A stretch of DNA of 7,526 nucleotides from positions 1-7,526 of the forward strand of contig JAKOSS010000234.1 of NCBI GenBank assembly GCA_029777145.1. The letters run 5' to 3'. Every line of letters starts with the position of its first letter. Positions within the stretch are counted from its first letter, which is position 1. Source of the stretch: Acidobacteriota bacterium. Lineage in GTDB: Bacteria; Acidobacteriota; Blastocatellia; Pyrinomonadales; Pyrinomonadaceae. The notes under the pieces were generated by a model. The model had not been told where the DNA came from. It was given only the letters and a program-made list of their open reading frames with translations, and did no database searches. Below are positions 1-5,839 of this stretch, piece after piece. A program made the translations under genes and the position numbers.

Positions 1-450
1 AAGGTCGGCGGCGATCACAACGAACAGGTTGACGGGACGATCTCGATTAAAGCAGGGGCGGACATTCTCGAGAAGGCGACGACAAAGTTCGCGGTCGAGG
101 CCGGAACCGAGATCCATTTGAAATCCGGCACGAATCTGACGATCGAAACCGGGGCCAACCTGACGCTCAAGGTCGGCGGGAATTTCATCAACATCAATCC
201 GGCCGGGATCTTTATCAAGGGCACGATGGTGATGATCAACAGCGGCGGCGCGGCGGGCAACGGATCTGGCTCGAGCCCGACCGCGCCTACCGAGCCGAAA
301 GAGGCAGCCAACGCCGATCCGGGACAGAATGTGGCGCTGGTTCCGCCCTCGGCACCCGTCGCGCCGGTTGTTTTCACGACGCCGCAGGCACTGGTTTTGA
401 GCCAGGCGGCCGAGTCCGCCGCAGCGTTTTGCTGTATGTGCCAGTCCTGA
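1..450 (+). CDS. vgrG: Type VI secretion spike protein VgrG, C-terminal end (5' truncated by window)
   Basis: The first base is already inside the gene; 149 C-terminal residues are visible before TGA. VgrG is the trimeric tip of the T6SS tube and carries effectors into target cells. The visible part is the triple-stranded beta-helix needle (gp5-like): short repeats such as DGTISIKAG, KSGTNLTIETGANLTLKVGG, then the very typical ending FININPAGIFIKGTMVMINSG. After it comes a Gly/Ser/Pro-rich linker of about 50 residues and a C-terminal stretch ending AAAFCCMCQS, which resembles the short FC-x-x-C tail often seen on VgrGs from clusters with these accessory genes. There is no enzymatic C-terminal extension, so this looks like a cargo-carrying rather than an evolved VgrG. 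The DUF4123 gene follows after 41 bases. The N-terminal gp27-like part lies outside the window. Family assignment is secure. Confidence 0.94.
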   Translation, partial: KVGGDHNEQVDGTISIKAGADILEKATTKFAVEAGTEIHLKSGTNLTIETGANLTLKVGGNFININPAGIFIKGTMVMINSGGAAGNGSGSSPTAPTEPKEAANADPGQNVALVPPSAPVAPVVFTTPQALVLSQAAESAAAFCCMCQS

Positions 451-491
451 AATTTCCTTTTATTTCGTCGATGGCACCGAGTCGGTAACGA

Positions 492-1010
492 ATGAAGCAG
501 CTCGAGAAATATCTATTCAGAAACGACGCGCACAGCTATGCCGTCCTTGACGGCGCGTCGGTTCCGAATCTTCCGAATCGCCTGCACGAAACGGAAGCAA
601 TCAATGTTTGTCTGATGACCGGCGATCTCCCGCCCGACCTTGTCTACGCCGCGCCTTATCTCGTCTATCTCGAGCCGGGCGACGCGTTCACCGAATGGCT
701 GATAAGCGAGTCGTGGGGCAAGCATTGGGGGATCTTTGTACAGAGTCCGATTTCCTTCACGGGGATACGGAAAAAGTTCAGGTCGCTGTTGATCGTGAAC
801 AACGAAGAAGGGAATCCGATGATCTTCCGTTTCTACGATCCGCGTGTTTTGTCGCCGTTTCTTTTGACGTGCGCGGCGGATCAGTTGGAGCTGATCTTCG
901 AGGACGTCGCGTATCTGTTCGCGGAGAACGCGGAGACGAACGAGCTGCTGCGATTCAACTTGAAGAAGAACAAGCTGGTTGAGACCAAACTCAGCATGTC
1001 TGAGAAATAG
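492..1010 (+). CDS. DUF4123 domain protein, T6SS effector chaperone (Tap/TEC type)
   Basis: This 172-residue protein matches the DUF4123 family over nearly its full length. Members act in the producing cell's cytoplasm and load a specific effector onto the cognate VgrG; they are named Tap-1 or TEC. Visible family features are an early YAVLDGA strand (residues 16-22), APYLVYL (54-60), the W-x-K-x-WGIF block (W75 to F82), the KKFRSLL helix (94-100) and the hallmark FRFYDPRVL (112-120) followed by a Cys-containing segment. The position directly after vgrG is the usual one. The ATG at 492 has only a poor Shine-Dalgarno match, but no better start is seen and the family N-terminus is complete. Unusually for a chaperone, its likely client is not the next gene: three small genes lie between it and the large effector at 2689. 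The stop codon is 7 bases before the next ATG, suggesting translational coupling. Confidence 0.93.
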   Translation: MKQLEKYLFRNDAHSYAVLDGASVPNLPNRLHETEAINVCLMTGDLPPDLVYAAPYLVYLEPGDAFTEWLISESWGKHWGIFVQSPISFTGIRKKFRSLLIVNNEEGNPMIFRFYDPRVLSPFLLTCAADQLELIFEDVAYLFAENAETNELLRFNLKKNKLVETKLSMSEK

Positions 1011-1013
1011 GAG
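1009..1013 (+). promoter_or_regulatory. Shine-Dalgarno site (AGGAG) for the gene starting at 1018
   Basis: AGGAG overlaps the stop codon of the DUF4123 gene and lies 4 bases before ATG 1018. It supports that ATG over an in-frame TTG at 979, which lies inside the upstream gene and would add 13 residues unlike the rest of the protein. Confidence 0.65.
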
Positions 1014-1017
1014 CCGG

Positions 1018-1608
1018 ATGAGACTGACCGTAAAAGCAGAGCAGATCGCGATCCTTGAGACTCTCGCGCAGGAGAGATTCGTTGCGAAGATCGCGTCGGA
1101 GCTTGTCCGGAACTACTCGTCGGCAACGGTCTCGCTTCCGTCCGGTGAAACGATGACGGTCGCGGAACTTCCGGAAGACAAGCTGCATGCGCTGATCAAG
1201 GTCGGCATCGAAAAAGCAAAACGCTACGAGATGCGGGCCGAATCGGCGATCGCCGGGTTTGTCCTCGTGATGTTCGACGTCTCCCCGAGTTTTGATCGGC
1301 ATCGTCTCAGTCAAGTCCTTTTGAATGATGAGGATACGGTTCCCGATCAACGGATGAACGAATTGCTCGGAGTGCTGAGCGATGACAACTGGGATTCGAT
1401 CCGAAAGGAATACGATCCGCTGGCATGGGAACCGGAGCCCGAGGCCGGCGCTGAAGCGGCCGAGGCAAAGGCGACGACGGAACCGGAGCCGACGTTTCAA
1501 TCGACGATCGGCTCGCGGAAGACGGTCAGGCCGAATCCCGCGCCCGCGCCGCGATTGGAAACGGATCCGAACATGCAGGCGACGATCGTCGATCACAAAA
1601 AGGGTTAG
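1018..1608 (+). CDS. Helical T6SS vgrG-cluster accessory protein with acidic/Pro-rich tail
   Basis: This is a 196-residue protein with no signal peptide or membrane segment. Residues 1-135 look helical: an opening that reads like a helix packed with AQERFVAKIASELVRNY, a central segment (E53 to R73, containing KLHALIKVGIEKAKRYEM), then AIAGFVLVMFDVSPSFDR and a C-terminal helical part ending near DPLAWEPE. I recall this pattern (an ERFV helix, an L-x-x-L-I-x-x-G-I-x-x-A segment, then an F-V-x-x-M-F-x-x-x-P-x-F-D block) in hypothetical proteins encoded beside vgrG and DUF4123 genes; its function is unknown to me. The tail (about 138-196) is Glu/Pro/Ala-rich and holds two similar motifs, FQSTI (160-164) and MQATI (186-190). 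An adaptor or regulatory role in effector loading is inferred from position only. It begins 7 bases after the chaperone gene and ends 6 bases before the next. Confidence 0.85.
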   Translation: MRLTVKAEQIAILETLAQERFVAKIASELVRNYSSATVSLPSGETMTVAELPEDKLHALIKVGIEKAKRYEMRAESAIAGFVLVMFDVSPSFDRHRLSQVLLNDEDTVPDQRMNELLGVLSDDNWDSIRKEYDPLAWEPEPEAGAEAAEAKATTEPEPTFQSTIGSRKTVRPNPAPAPRLETDPNMQATIVDHKKG

Positions 1609-1614
1609 CCGAGA

Positions 1615-2010
1615 ATGCCTTCGAACACTTCCGACAGGATCAGCAGCTCGCAGAGCAATTTTTCGAATCAGCCGACCGGCGCGACGTCGAGTTGTCCGGC
1701 GCCCGCGCCGGTCCAGGAATCGCGTCCGCCTGTCCAGCTCGAACAGACCTTCTCGATGACCCGGCAGATCATGCAGACGCTGGGGAACCGGCCGGCCGAG
1801 AAAAAGACCGAGAAGAAAGACTGGATCGAGATCATTCTGGTTGACCGCGAGGGCAAGCCGATGCCGGGCGTGAGATACAGGATCACCCCGCCGGGCGGAA
1901 ATCCCGTCGAGGGCCGGCTCAACGAACACGGCCAGGCCGGGCTCTACAACATCGATCCCGGGAACTGCAAGATCACTTTTCCGGATCTCGACAAGGACGC
2001 GTGGGAGTAG
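1615..2010 (+). CDS. Small T6SS-associated protein, disordered N-terminus plus carboxypeptidase-regulatory-like beta-sandwich
   Basis: This 131-residue protein has two parts. Residues 1-68 are Ser/Pro/Gln-rich and look disordered. Residues 69-131 form a compact domain: KDWIEIILVDREGKPMPG, RYRITPPGG, VEGRLNEHGQAGLYNIDPG and TFPDLDKDAWE. This strand pattern resembles carboxypeptidase-regulatory or transthyretin-like folds, and very similar domains (W-I-E-I-x-L-V-D, then E-G-x-L-x-x-x-G, then I-D-P-G-x-C, then F-P-x-L-D-x-x-x-W) occur in T6SS proteins, alone or fused to PAAR, VgrG or peptidoglycan-binding modules. No PAAR motif is present here. The role is probably structural, as an adaptor between spike and cargo, which is inference from context. 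There is no signal peptide. The start ATG is 6 bases after the previous stop; the ribosome site is weak (GAG), so translational coupling is likely. Confidence 0.87.
   Translation: MPSNTSDRISSSQSNFSNQPTGATSSCPAPAPVQESRPPVQLEQTFSMTRQIMQTLGNRPAEKKTEKKDWIEIILVDREGKPMPGVRYRITPPGGNPVEGRLNEHGQAGLYNIDPGNCKITFPDLDKDAWE
2003..2007 (+). promoter_or_regulatory. Shine-Dalgarno site (GGGAG) deciding the start at 2015
   Basis: GGGAG sits 7 bases before ATG 2015. A second ATG at 2011, immediately after the previous stop, reads only four codons before TAA, so 2015 is the productive start. Confidence 0.6.
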
Positions 2011-2014
2011 ATGA

Positions 2015-2644
2015 ATGGCGGGTAAACACGAAGCAAAACAGGGCGACACGATTATCAGCTTGGCCTTTGCCAACGGGCTTTCCGCGGAGACGGTCTGGAA
2101 TCATCCCCAGAATGCGGAAATCAAGCAAAAGCGCGAAAACATGAACATCCTGTTGCCCGGCGACGGGGTCTTTATCCCGGAGATCCGCGTCAAGGAATTA
2201 AGCGAGCCGACGAACCGCGTTCACAAGTATCGCTGCAATAACACGCCGGTCAAGCTGCGTTTGCAGCTCCTTAAGGAAGGGAATCCGCGCGCGAACGAGC
2301 CGTACGTTCTGAAAGTCGAAGAGCTTCAGTTCGAAGGCAAGCTTGACGGAGACGGTCGGGTTGAACAGTCGATTTCCCCGGATGCGAAGCGCGGCCAATT
2401 GATCCTGAATGACGGGGACGAGGTTTTCGAACTTCGGATCGGCTCGTTGGACCCGAACAATGAGATAAGCGGCGTTCAGGGCCGCCTGCGGCATTTCGGG
2501 TTCTATTTCGGCCCGATCGACGGCGAGAAGTCACCGGAACTCGATCATGCGGTCCAGTTGTTCCAAATCAGCCGGGATCTTGAACCGAACGGAGAACTGG
2601 ATGCGCGAACTGAGGAAGAATTGAAGAGGGATTACGAAGGATAA
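2015..2644 (+). CDS. LysM-like and peptidoglycan-binding-like T6SS accessory protein
   Basis: The 209-residue protein appears to have three modules. Residues 4-56 are LysM-like: KQGDTIISLAFANGLSAETVWNHPQN with a closing LLPGDGVFIPE, the usual LysM start and end pattern. Residues 60-145 are beta-rich and include N94-E-P-Y-V-L and a G-x-x-D-G-D-G-R-V-E turn, reminiscent of the transthyretin-like domain of the previous gene. Residues 150-205 are a PG_binding_1-like helical module: GVQGRLRHFGFYFGPIDG, then a helix with AVQLFQ, then NGELDARTEEEL. There is no signal peptide, so it is probably not a resident wall protein. Such LysM proteins are common next to vgrG, where they are thought to act in spike or effector assembly; the exact role is unproven. 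It starts 4 bases after the previous gene, and a 44-base gap follows before the effector gene. Confidence 0.88.
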   Translation: MAGKHEAKQGDTIISLAFANGLSAETVWNHPQNAEIKQKRENMNILLPGDGVFIPEIRVKELSEPTNRVHKYRCNNTPVKLRLQLLKEGNPRANEPYVLKVEELQFEGKLDGDGRVEQSISPDAKRGQLILNDGDEVFELRIGSLDPNNEISGVQGRLRHFGFYFGPIDGEKSPELDHAVQLFQISRDLEPNGELDARTEEELKRDYEG

Positions 2645-2688
2645 CAAACCGGGGTTTTGGCTCGGAGCTCAGTTAGGAAGGCGAGAGA

Positions 2689-5600
2689 ATGAATTGGAAA
2701 ATGGTCGAAATCGAGGACCGCAGAGGACAAGTTCTGACCGGGGCTGATGCGATGGATTTTGTCCTTGAGAAGATCACCGGCCGCGTCATCGTCCAGGCGT
2801 TCCAGTCGGACAATTTTGCGCTCAGAAAGGACGGCAAGAGCTTCGTCGCGCCCGATGACGTATATCGAATCCTCACGGAGGGCCTCGCGGGCAATTTCAA
2901 AACGATCCGGGTTGTCGGAGCCTCGACCGTTCCGAAGACCAGTTTTGTCCCGAACCCGGTGATCAGCAATCCGATCAATATTGTTCCCGTCTATTCAATT
3001 GAATTCCGGATCGGCGAGATCGACGCATTGTTTGATCCAATCACGCAGACAGGCGAACCGTGGAAAGACAGGGGCGTGAAGCAACGCCTCCAGGTTTTGG
3101 GATATCTTTACACGCCCCTGGACCATCCAGGAAACAACGCCGGATTGGAGTTCAAGCATTCAAAGGCGTGCTGGGAATACTTCAAAAAGGTTCATCACGG
3201 GGCCACGGATTCGGCCGCCATCGATTTATTGAAAAATGAGGTCGAAGGCAATTTGATCGCGAGCAAACTGCCGGTCAGCGGGGAGATTCTGGCGGAAAGC
3301 ACGCTCCCGCTGAATGGAGCGTTCGGAGCAATTCGTTTTCCCGGAGGTTACGGCGGCACGCGGTCGCCGGTGACGAATTTGAATGCCGGTGACCATTTGT
3401 TCAACAACGGCATCGACTCCAACGTGAATGCCGGCGTCGACCCCAAATATAATTTCGGCGCCGGTGATCGGCGAAGTGATATCGAGAACGTCGTCGCCCA
3501 AGAAAATGCGCTGTTGGGCATTTTCCCGCTGATCGCCAGGGTGACGGCGACCTGGCCCGGTGACAAAAAGACTTACCCCGCAGACGTACCGGTCATTTTT
3601 CAGCTCATCCCGCCGGACGATGTCACGGATCCGGTCACCGGTGATAAGAAGTTCGCGCCCGAACCGCTTCCGGACAAGGTCATGAATTACAAGGTCGAGG
3701 GGATGCACTGGCGGTTTCCGATTTATCCGAAGGAGCTGGCGGTAAATCTTGGCCTGACCGAAGAAGAGTGGCTGGCAATTCATATGTTGACCACCGCTGC
3801 GACCGTTGCGACGCCGGCGACGCCGGCGGCGACGGCACATAGCTCGATCGACCTCTGGGCGCCGATGATCGCCGTGCCGCAGAGCGTCGTAAGTTCATGG
3901 TGGCCCGGGCCCGCCGCGCCCCCGCGGCTTTTGACGCCGCTCGAATATGTCGAAAAACAAATCGGGTTCCTCTATTCCAAGATCAACCCCGCCGCCGCCA
4001 ATCCCATCCCAAAACCGATAAACGTGACGCGGCTTTCGGCCGACGAATGGAACGGCGTCTACAAATTGGTTGCGGCTGCGAAGAGCAGGAATCCGGCCGA
4101 CGACGCTGCCGGAAAGCAGGAAGCCACGAATTCGCTGCGGGCCTGGGCCAATGCACCCGCGGTTAATTGGGCACAGATCCAGGCGTGGTGGCCGGATCAG
4201 ACGAAAGTTCCATACCCGAAATTACGGAGCAATATGGTCGACAAAGCGAAGCTGGCCGCCGACTATTTGCTCACGAAGAAGGCTGAGGCAGACAATGTTC
4301 TGCCGGAGATCCTGAACGCGGGCCAGAAAAAGTACATCGACGATTTGCTGACCGCTACGAGCTCCGCTGCCGGGGCGGCAGATCCCCAAAAGAGAAACGC
4401 GCCAAACGCGACATACGGCGGCAAACTCGGTCTGGGAATCGATCAGATCTTTGACAAGTCGGGTACTTCATTCGCCGGATTTCATACAAAACGCCCCGGG
4501 CAAAAGTACGATTTCGGTGACATAAAACAGTCCGCATTGCCGGCAGATACGGGCAAAAACCCGCACGCGATGCGTTGTGACACGAACGACACAGGATTTG
4601 CCGGAGTTCTGTTCAAACCGTCGCGCTGCGGAGGTGACGCATATAAACTGCGGGCCTATATCGATCCGGATTGGCTGGAGACCAAAGCGAAAGGGCCGAA
4701 CCATGCGTCGGTCATTGATTCGGGGACGTTGGTCGTTTGGCGCAATATCAGGTTCCACCGTTACCTTCAGAAAAAGAATTTGCGCCAACCGTTCGGGCCG
4801 GACCTTTCCGAAACCATGCGACGTGCTGAGAACTCTCCGGGGACCAAGCAGTACGATGATATGTTCCTGAACACGGACGTTACGGATTTGCTCCTCCTGC
4901 CCGGTACGGCAAACGAGGGGGCGGCGTATACCGGACACAACGTTTCGACGTTCCTTTCCGACAGCGCGATCGCAACGAAGGTGAGGTACCGTCCGCTCCC
5001 GGTAACCCCGAATTCGCTTAAAAAGCAGCTCAGCTGGGGCTATTGCGAACTTATCGCGGACAGTTCAGCGATCGAGGTTCTCGATCTGCAGAAACAACGC
5101 GACGGAATTGCGGCAGGGGTCCGCGCTTTCAGTTCGTACTTCGATCGAATCAAGGCCGTGTCGTGGCCGCATTTGCTGTTTGAGGACCCGGCGTCGCCGT
5201 TTATGCTCAATATCAGGAGCTGCCGGCATTATAACGAGATCATTCAAGCTGCCGGGTTGACCGCTTCATTCCCGCCGCTCGGGTTGGCAGACAAAGCCGC
5301 GCTCGGGATCGCGATGCATCGCCTTTTTGACGCGATGATGGAGCACTACTCGGGCGCGGTCCTTCCGGGATTGACGGTGGTACAGTTTCCGCGCTGGAGT
5401 ACCTGGGATTTTCGCGTCATCGGGATCAACGTTTACGAAGAGGGTGTGAAGGAGGGCTTCGATCCGCCGGTCACCAGTGGATACGGTCCGCCGGTTCGGG
5501 GCGCTTACGTCTCGCATACATACGGCGTTTACAACAATTTGCACTGCTATCCGGCAACTTCGAATGCGATCCACGAATTGGGACACAACCTGGGGTTTGC

Positions 5601-5814
5601 GCATCAGGTTCCGGCCGGCGGTGACATTGAGGCGGCGCACCAGAAAAGCCCGTTTACACGGACTCCGGGACAAGCGGAGGCATTCGTCCAACCGACAGCT
5701 GACGAATGCGTTTGTGTGATGAGTTACAGTGGCTGTTACGGTGACCTATGCGGAATGTGCATCATGTCACTGAGAGGTTGGGCCCAGTCACATACCAACA
5801 CGACCGCCGGCTAA
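2689..5814 (+). CDS. Large metzincin-type zinc metalloprotease, putative T6SS effector
   Basis: This 1041-residue protein has no signal peptide. Regions in order: residues 1-100 of unknown fold; about 103-190 a PG_binding-like module (EFRIGEIDALF, then GVKQRLQVLGYLYTPLD); 356 to about 560 a helical region with a 93-residue repeat; about 580-700 a beta-looking part with C647-G-G-D-A-Y and SGTLVVWR (678-685); about 810-1041 the protease. HELGHNLGFAH (962-972) is the full HExxHxxGxxH metzincin signature: H962, H966 and H972 bind zinc and E963 is the catalytic base. VMSY follows, with M1011 as the Met-turn, 39 residues after H972. Y1013 sits where serralysins and astacins place a Tyr zinc ligand. 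Five Cys (1007, 1009, 1016, 1021, 1024) surround the Met-turn. AGGA (2675-2678) and GAGAG (2683-2687) precede the ATG. Protease activity is well supported; T6SS export is inferred from the vgrG/DUF4123 context. Substrate is unknown. Confidence 0.88.
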   Translation: MNWKMVEIEDRRGQVLTGADAMDFVLEKITGRVIVQAFQSDNFALRKDGKSFVAPDDVYRILTEGLAGNFKTIRVVGASTVPKTSFVPNPVISNPINIVPVYSIEFRIGEIDALFDPITQTGEPWKDRGVKQRLQVLGYLYTPLDHPGNNAGLEFKHSKACWEYFKKVHHGATDSAAIDLLKNEVEGNLIASKLPVSGEILAESTLPLNGAFGAIRFPGGYGGTRSPVTNLNAGDHLFNNGIDSNVNAGVDPKYNFGAGDRRSDIENVVAQENALLGIFPLIARVTATWPGDKKTYPADVPVIFQLIPPDDVTDPVTGDKKFAPEPLPDKVMNYKVEGMHWRFPIYPKELAVNLGLTEEEWLAIHMLTTAATVATPATPAATAHSSIDLWAPMIAVPQSVVSSWWPGPAAPPRLLTPLEYVEKQIGFLYSKINPAAANPIPKPINVTRLSADEWNGVYKLVAAAKSRNPADDAAGKQEATNSLRAWANAPAVNWAQIQAWWPDQTKVPYPKLRSNMVDKAKLAADYLLTKKAEADNVLPEILNAGQKKYIDDLLTATSSAAGAADPQKRNAPNATYGGKLGLGIDQIFDKSGTSFAGFHTKRPGQKYDFGDIKQSALPADTGKNPHAMRCDTNDTGFAGVLFKPSRCGGDAYKLRAYIDPDWLETKAKGPNHASVIDSGTLVVWRNIRFHRYLQKKNLRQPFGPDLSETMRRAENSPGTKQYDDMFLNTDVTDLLLLPGTANEGAAYTGHNVSTFLSDSAIATKVRYRPLPVTPNSLKKQLSWGYCELIADSSAIEVLDLQKQRDGIAAGVRAFSSYFDRIKAVSWPHLLFEDPASPFMLNIRSCRHYNEIIQAAGLTASFPPLGLADKAALGIAMHRLFDAMMEHYSGAVLPGLTVVQFPRWSTWDFRVIGINVYEEGVKEGFDPPVTSGYGPPVRGAYVSHTYGVYNNLHCYPATSNAIHELGHNLGFAHQVPAGGDIEAAHQKSPFTRTPGQAEAFVQPTADECVCVMSYSGCYGDLCGMCIMSLRGWAQSHTNTTAG
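3754..4368 (+). repeat. Divergent tandem protein repeat, 93-residue period, inside the metalloprotease gene
   Basis: Three segments of the encoded protein start at equal spacing: L356-T-E-E-E-W, L449-S-A-D-E-W and L542-N-A-G-Q-K. Each opens a helix with hydrophobics at matching positions (I364/V457/I550 and L367/L460/L553). Units 1 and 2 also share a W followed by a WWP motif (W404-W405-P406 and W500-W501-P502) and a second helix ending near FLYSK and YLLTK. The third copy keeps only its start, up to about residue 560. The match is at protein level only; the DNA has diverged. I know no named family for it. Confidence 0.6.
3808..3830 (+). repeat. Short 9-bp tandem repeat (GCGACGCCG) coding an Ala-Thr-Pro linker
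   Basis: Two exact copies of GCGACGCCG (3808-3816 and 3817-3825) are followed by a partial GCGGC. In frame they encode ATPATPA, a flexible linker inside repeat unit 1 of the metalloprotease. It is a likely site of replication slippage; a gain or loss of 9 bp would keep the frame. Confidence 0.7.
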
Positions 5815-5839
5815 GGTAATTTACGTCGATTTGAAGCAT

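Noticed and set aside
979..1017. TTG start extending the helical protein by 13 residues
   Set aside because: The extension lies inside the DUF4123 gene and lacks a ribosome site, while ATG 1018 has AGGAG at good spacing.
991..2073. Long open frame on the minus strand (360 codons)
   Set aside because: It overlaps three well-supported + strand genes, its product is Arg-rich and low in domain-like pattern, and it arises from codon bias on the opposite strand.
2646..2658. AAACCGGGGTTT palindrome between the LysM-like and effector genes
   Set aside because: The stem is only 4-5 pairs with a tiny loop and the T-run is part of the stem; too weak to call a terminator or operator.
3553..3582. W-P-G-D-K-K-T-Y-P resembling the W-P-D-Q-T-K-V-P-Y-P after the second WWP motif, as an extra repeat unit
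   Set aside because: It is off the 93-residue register and lacks the preceding E-x-W helix, so it is probably chance.
5831..5839. TTG start for the last coding gene
   Set aside because: It adds only three residues and has a poor ribosome site; ATG 5840 is the simpler choice, although the difference is minor.
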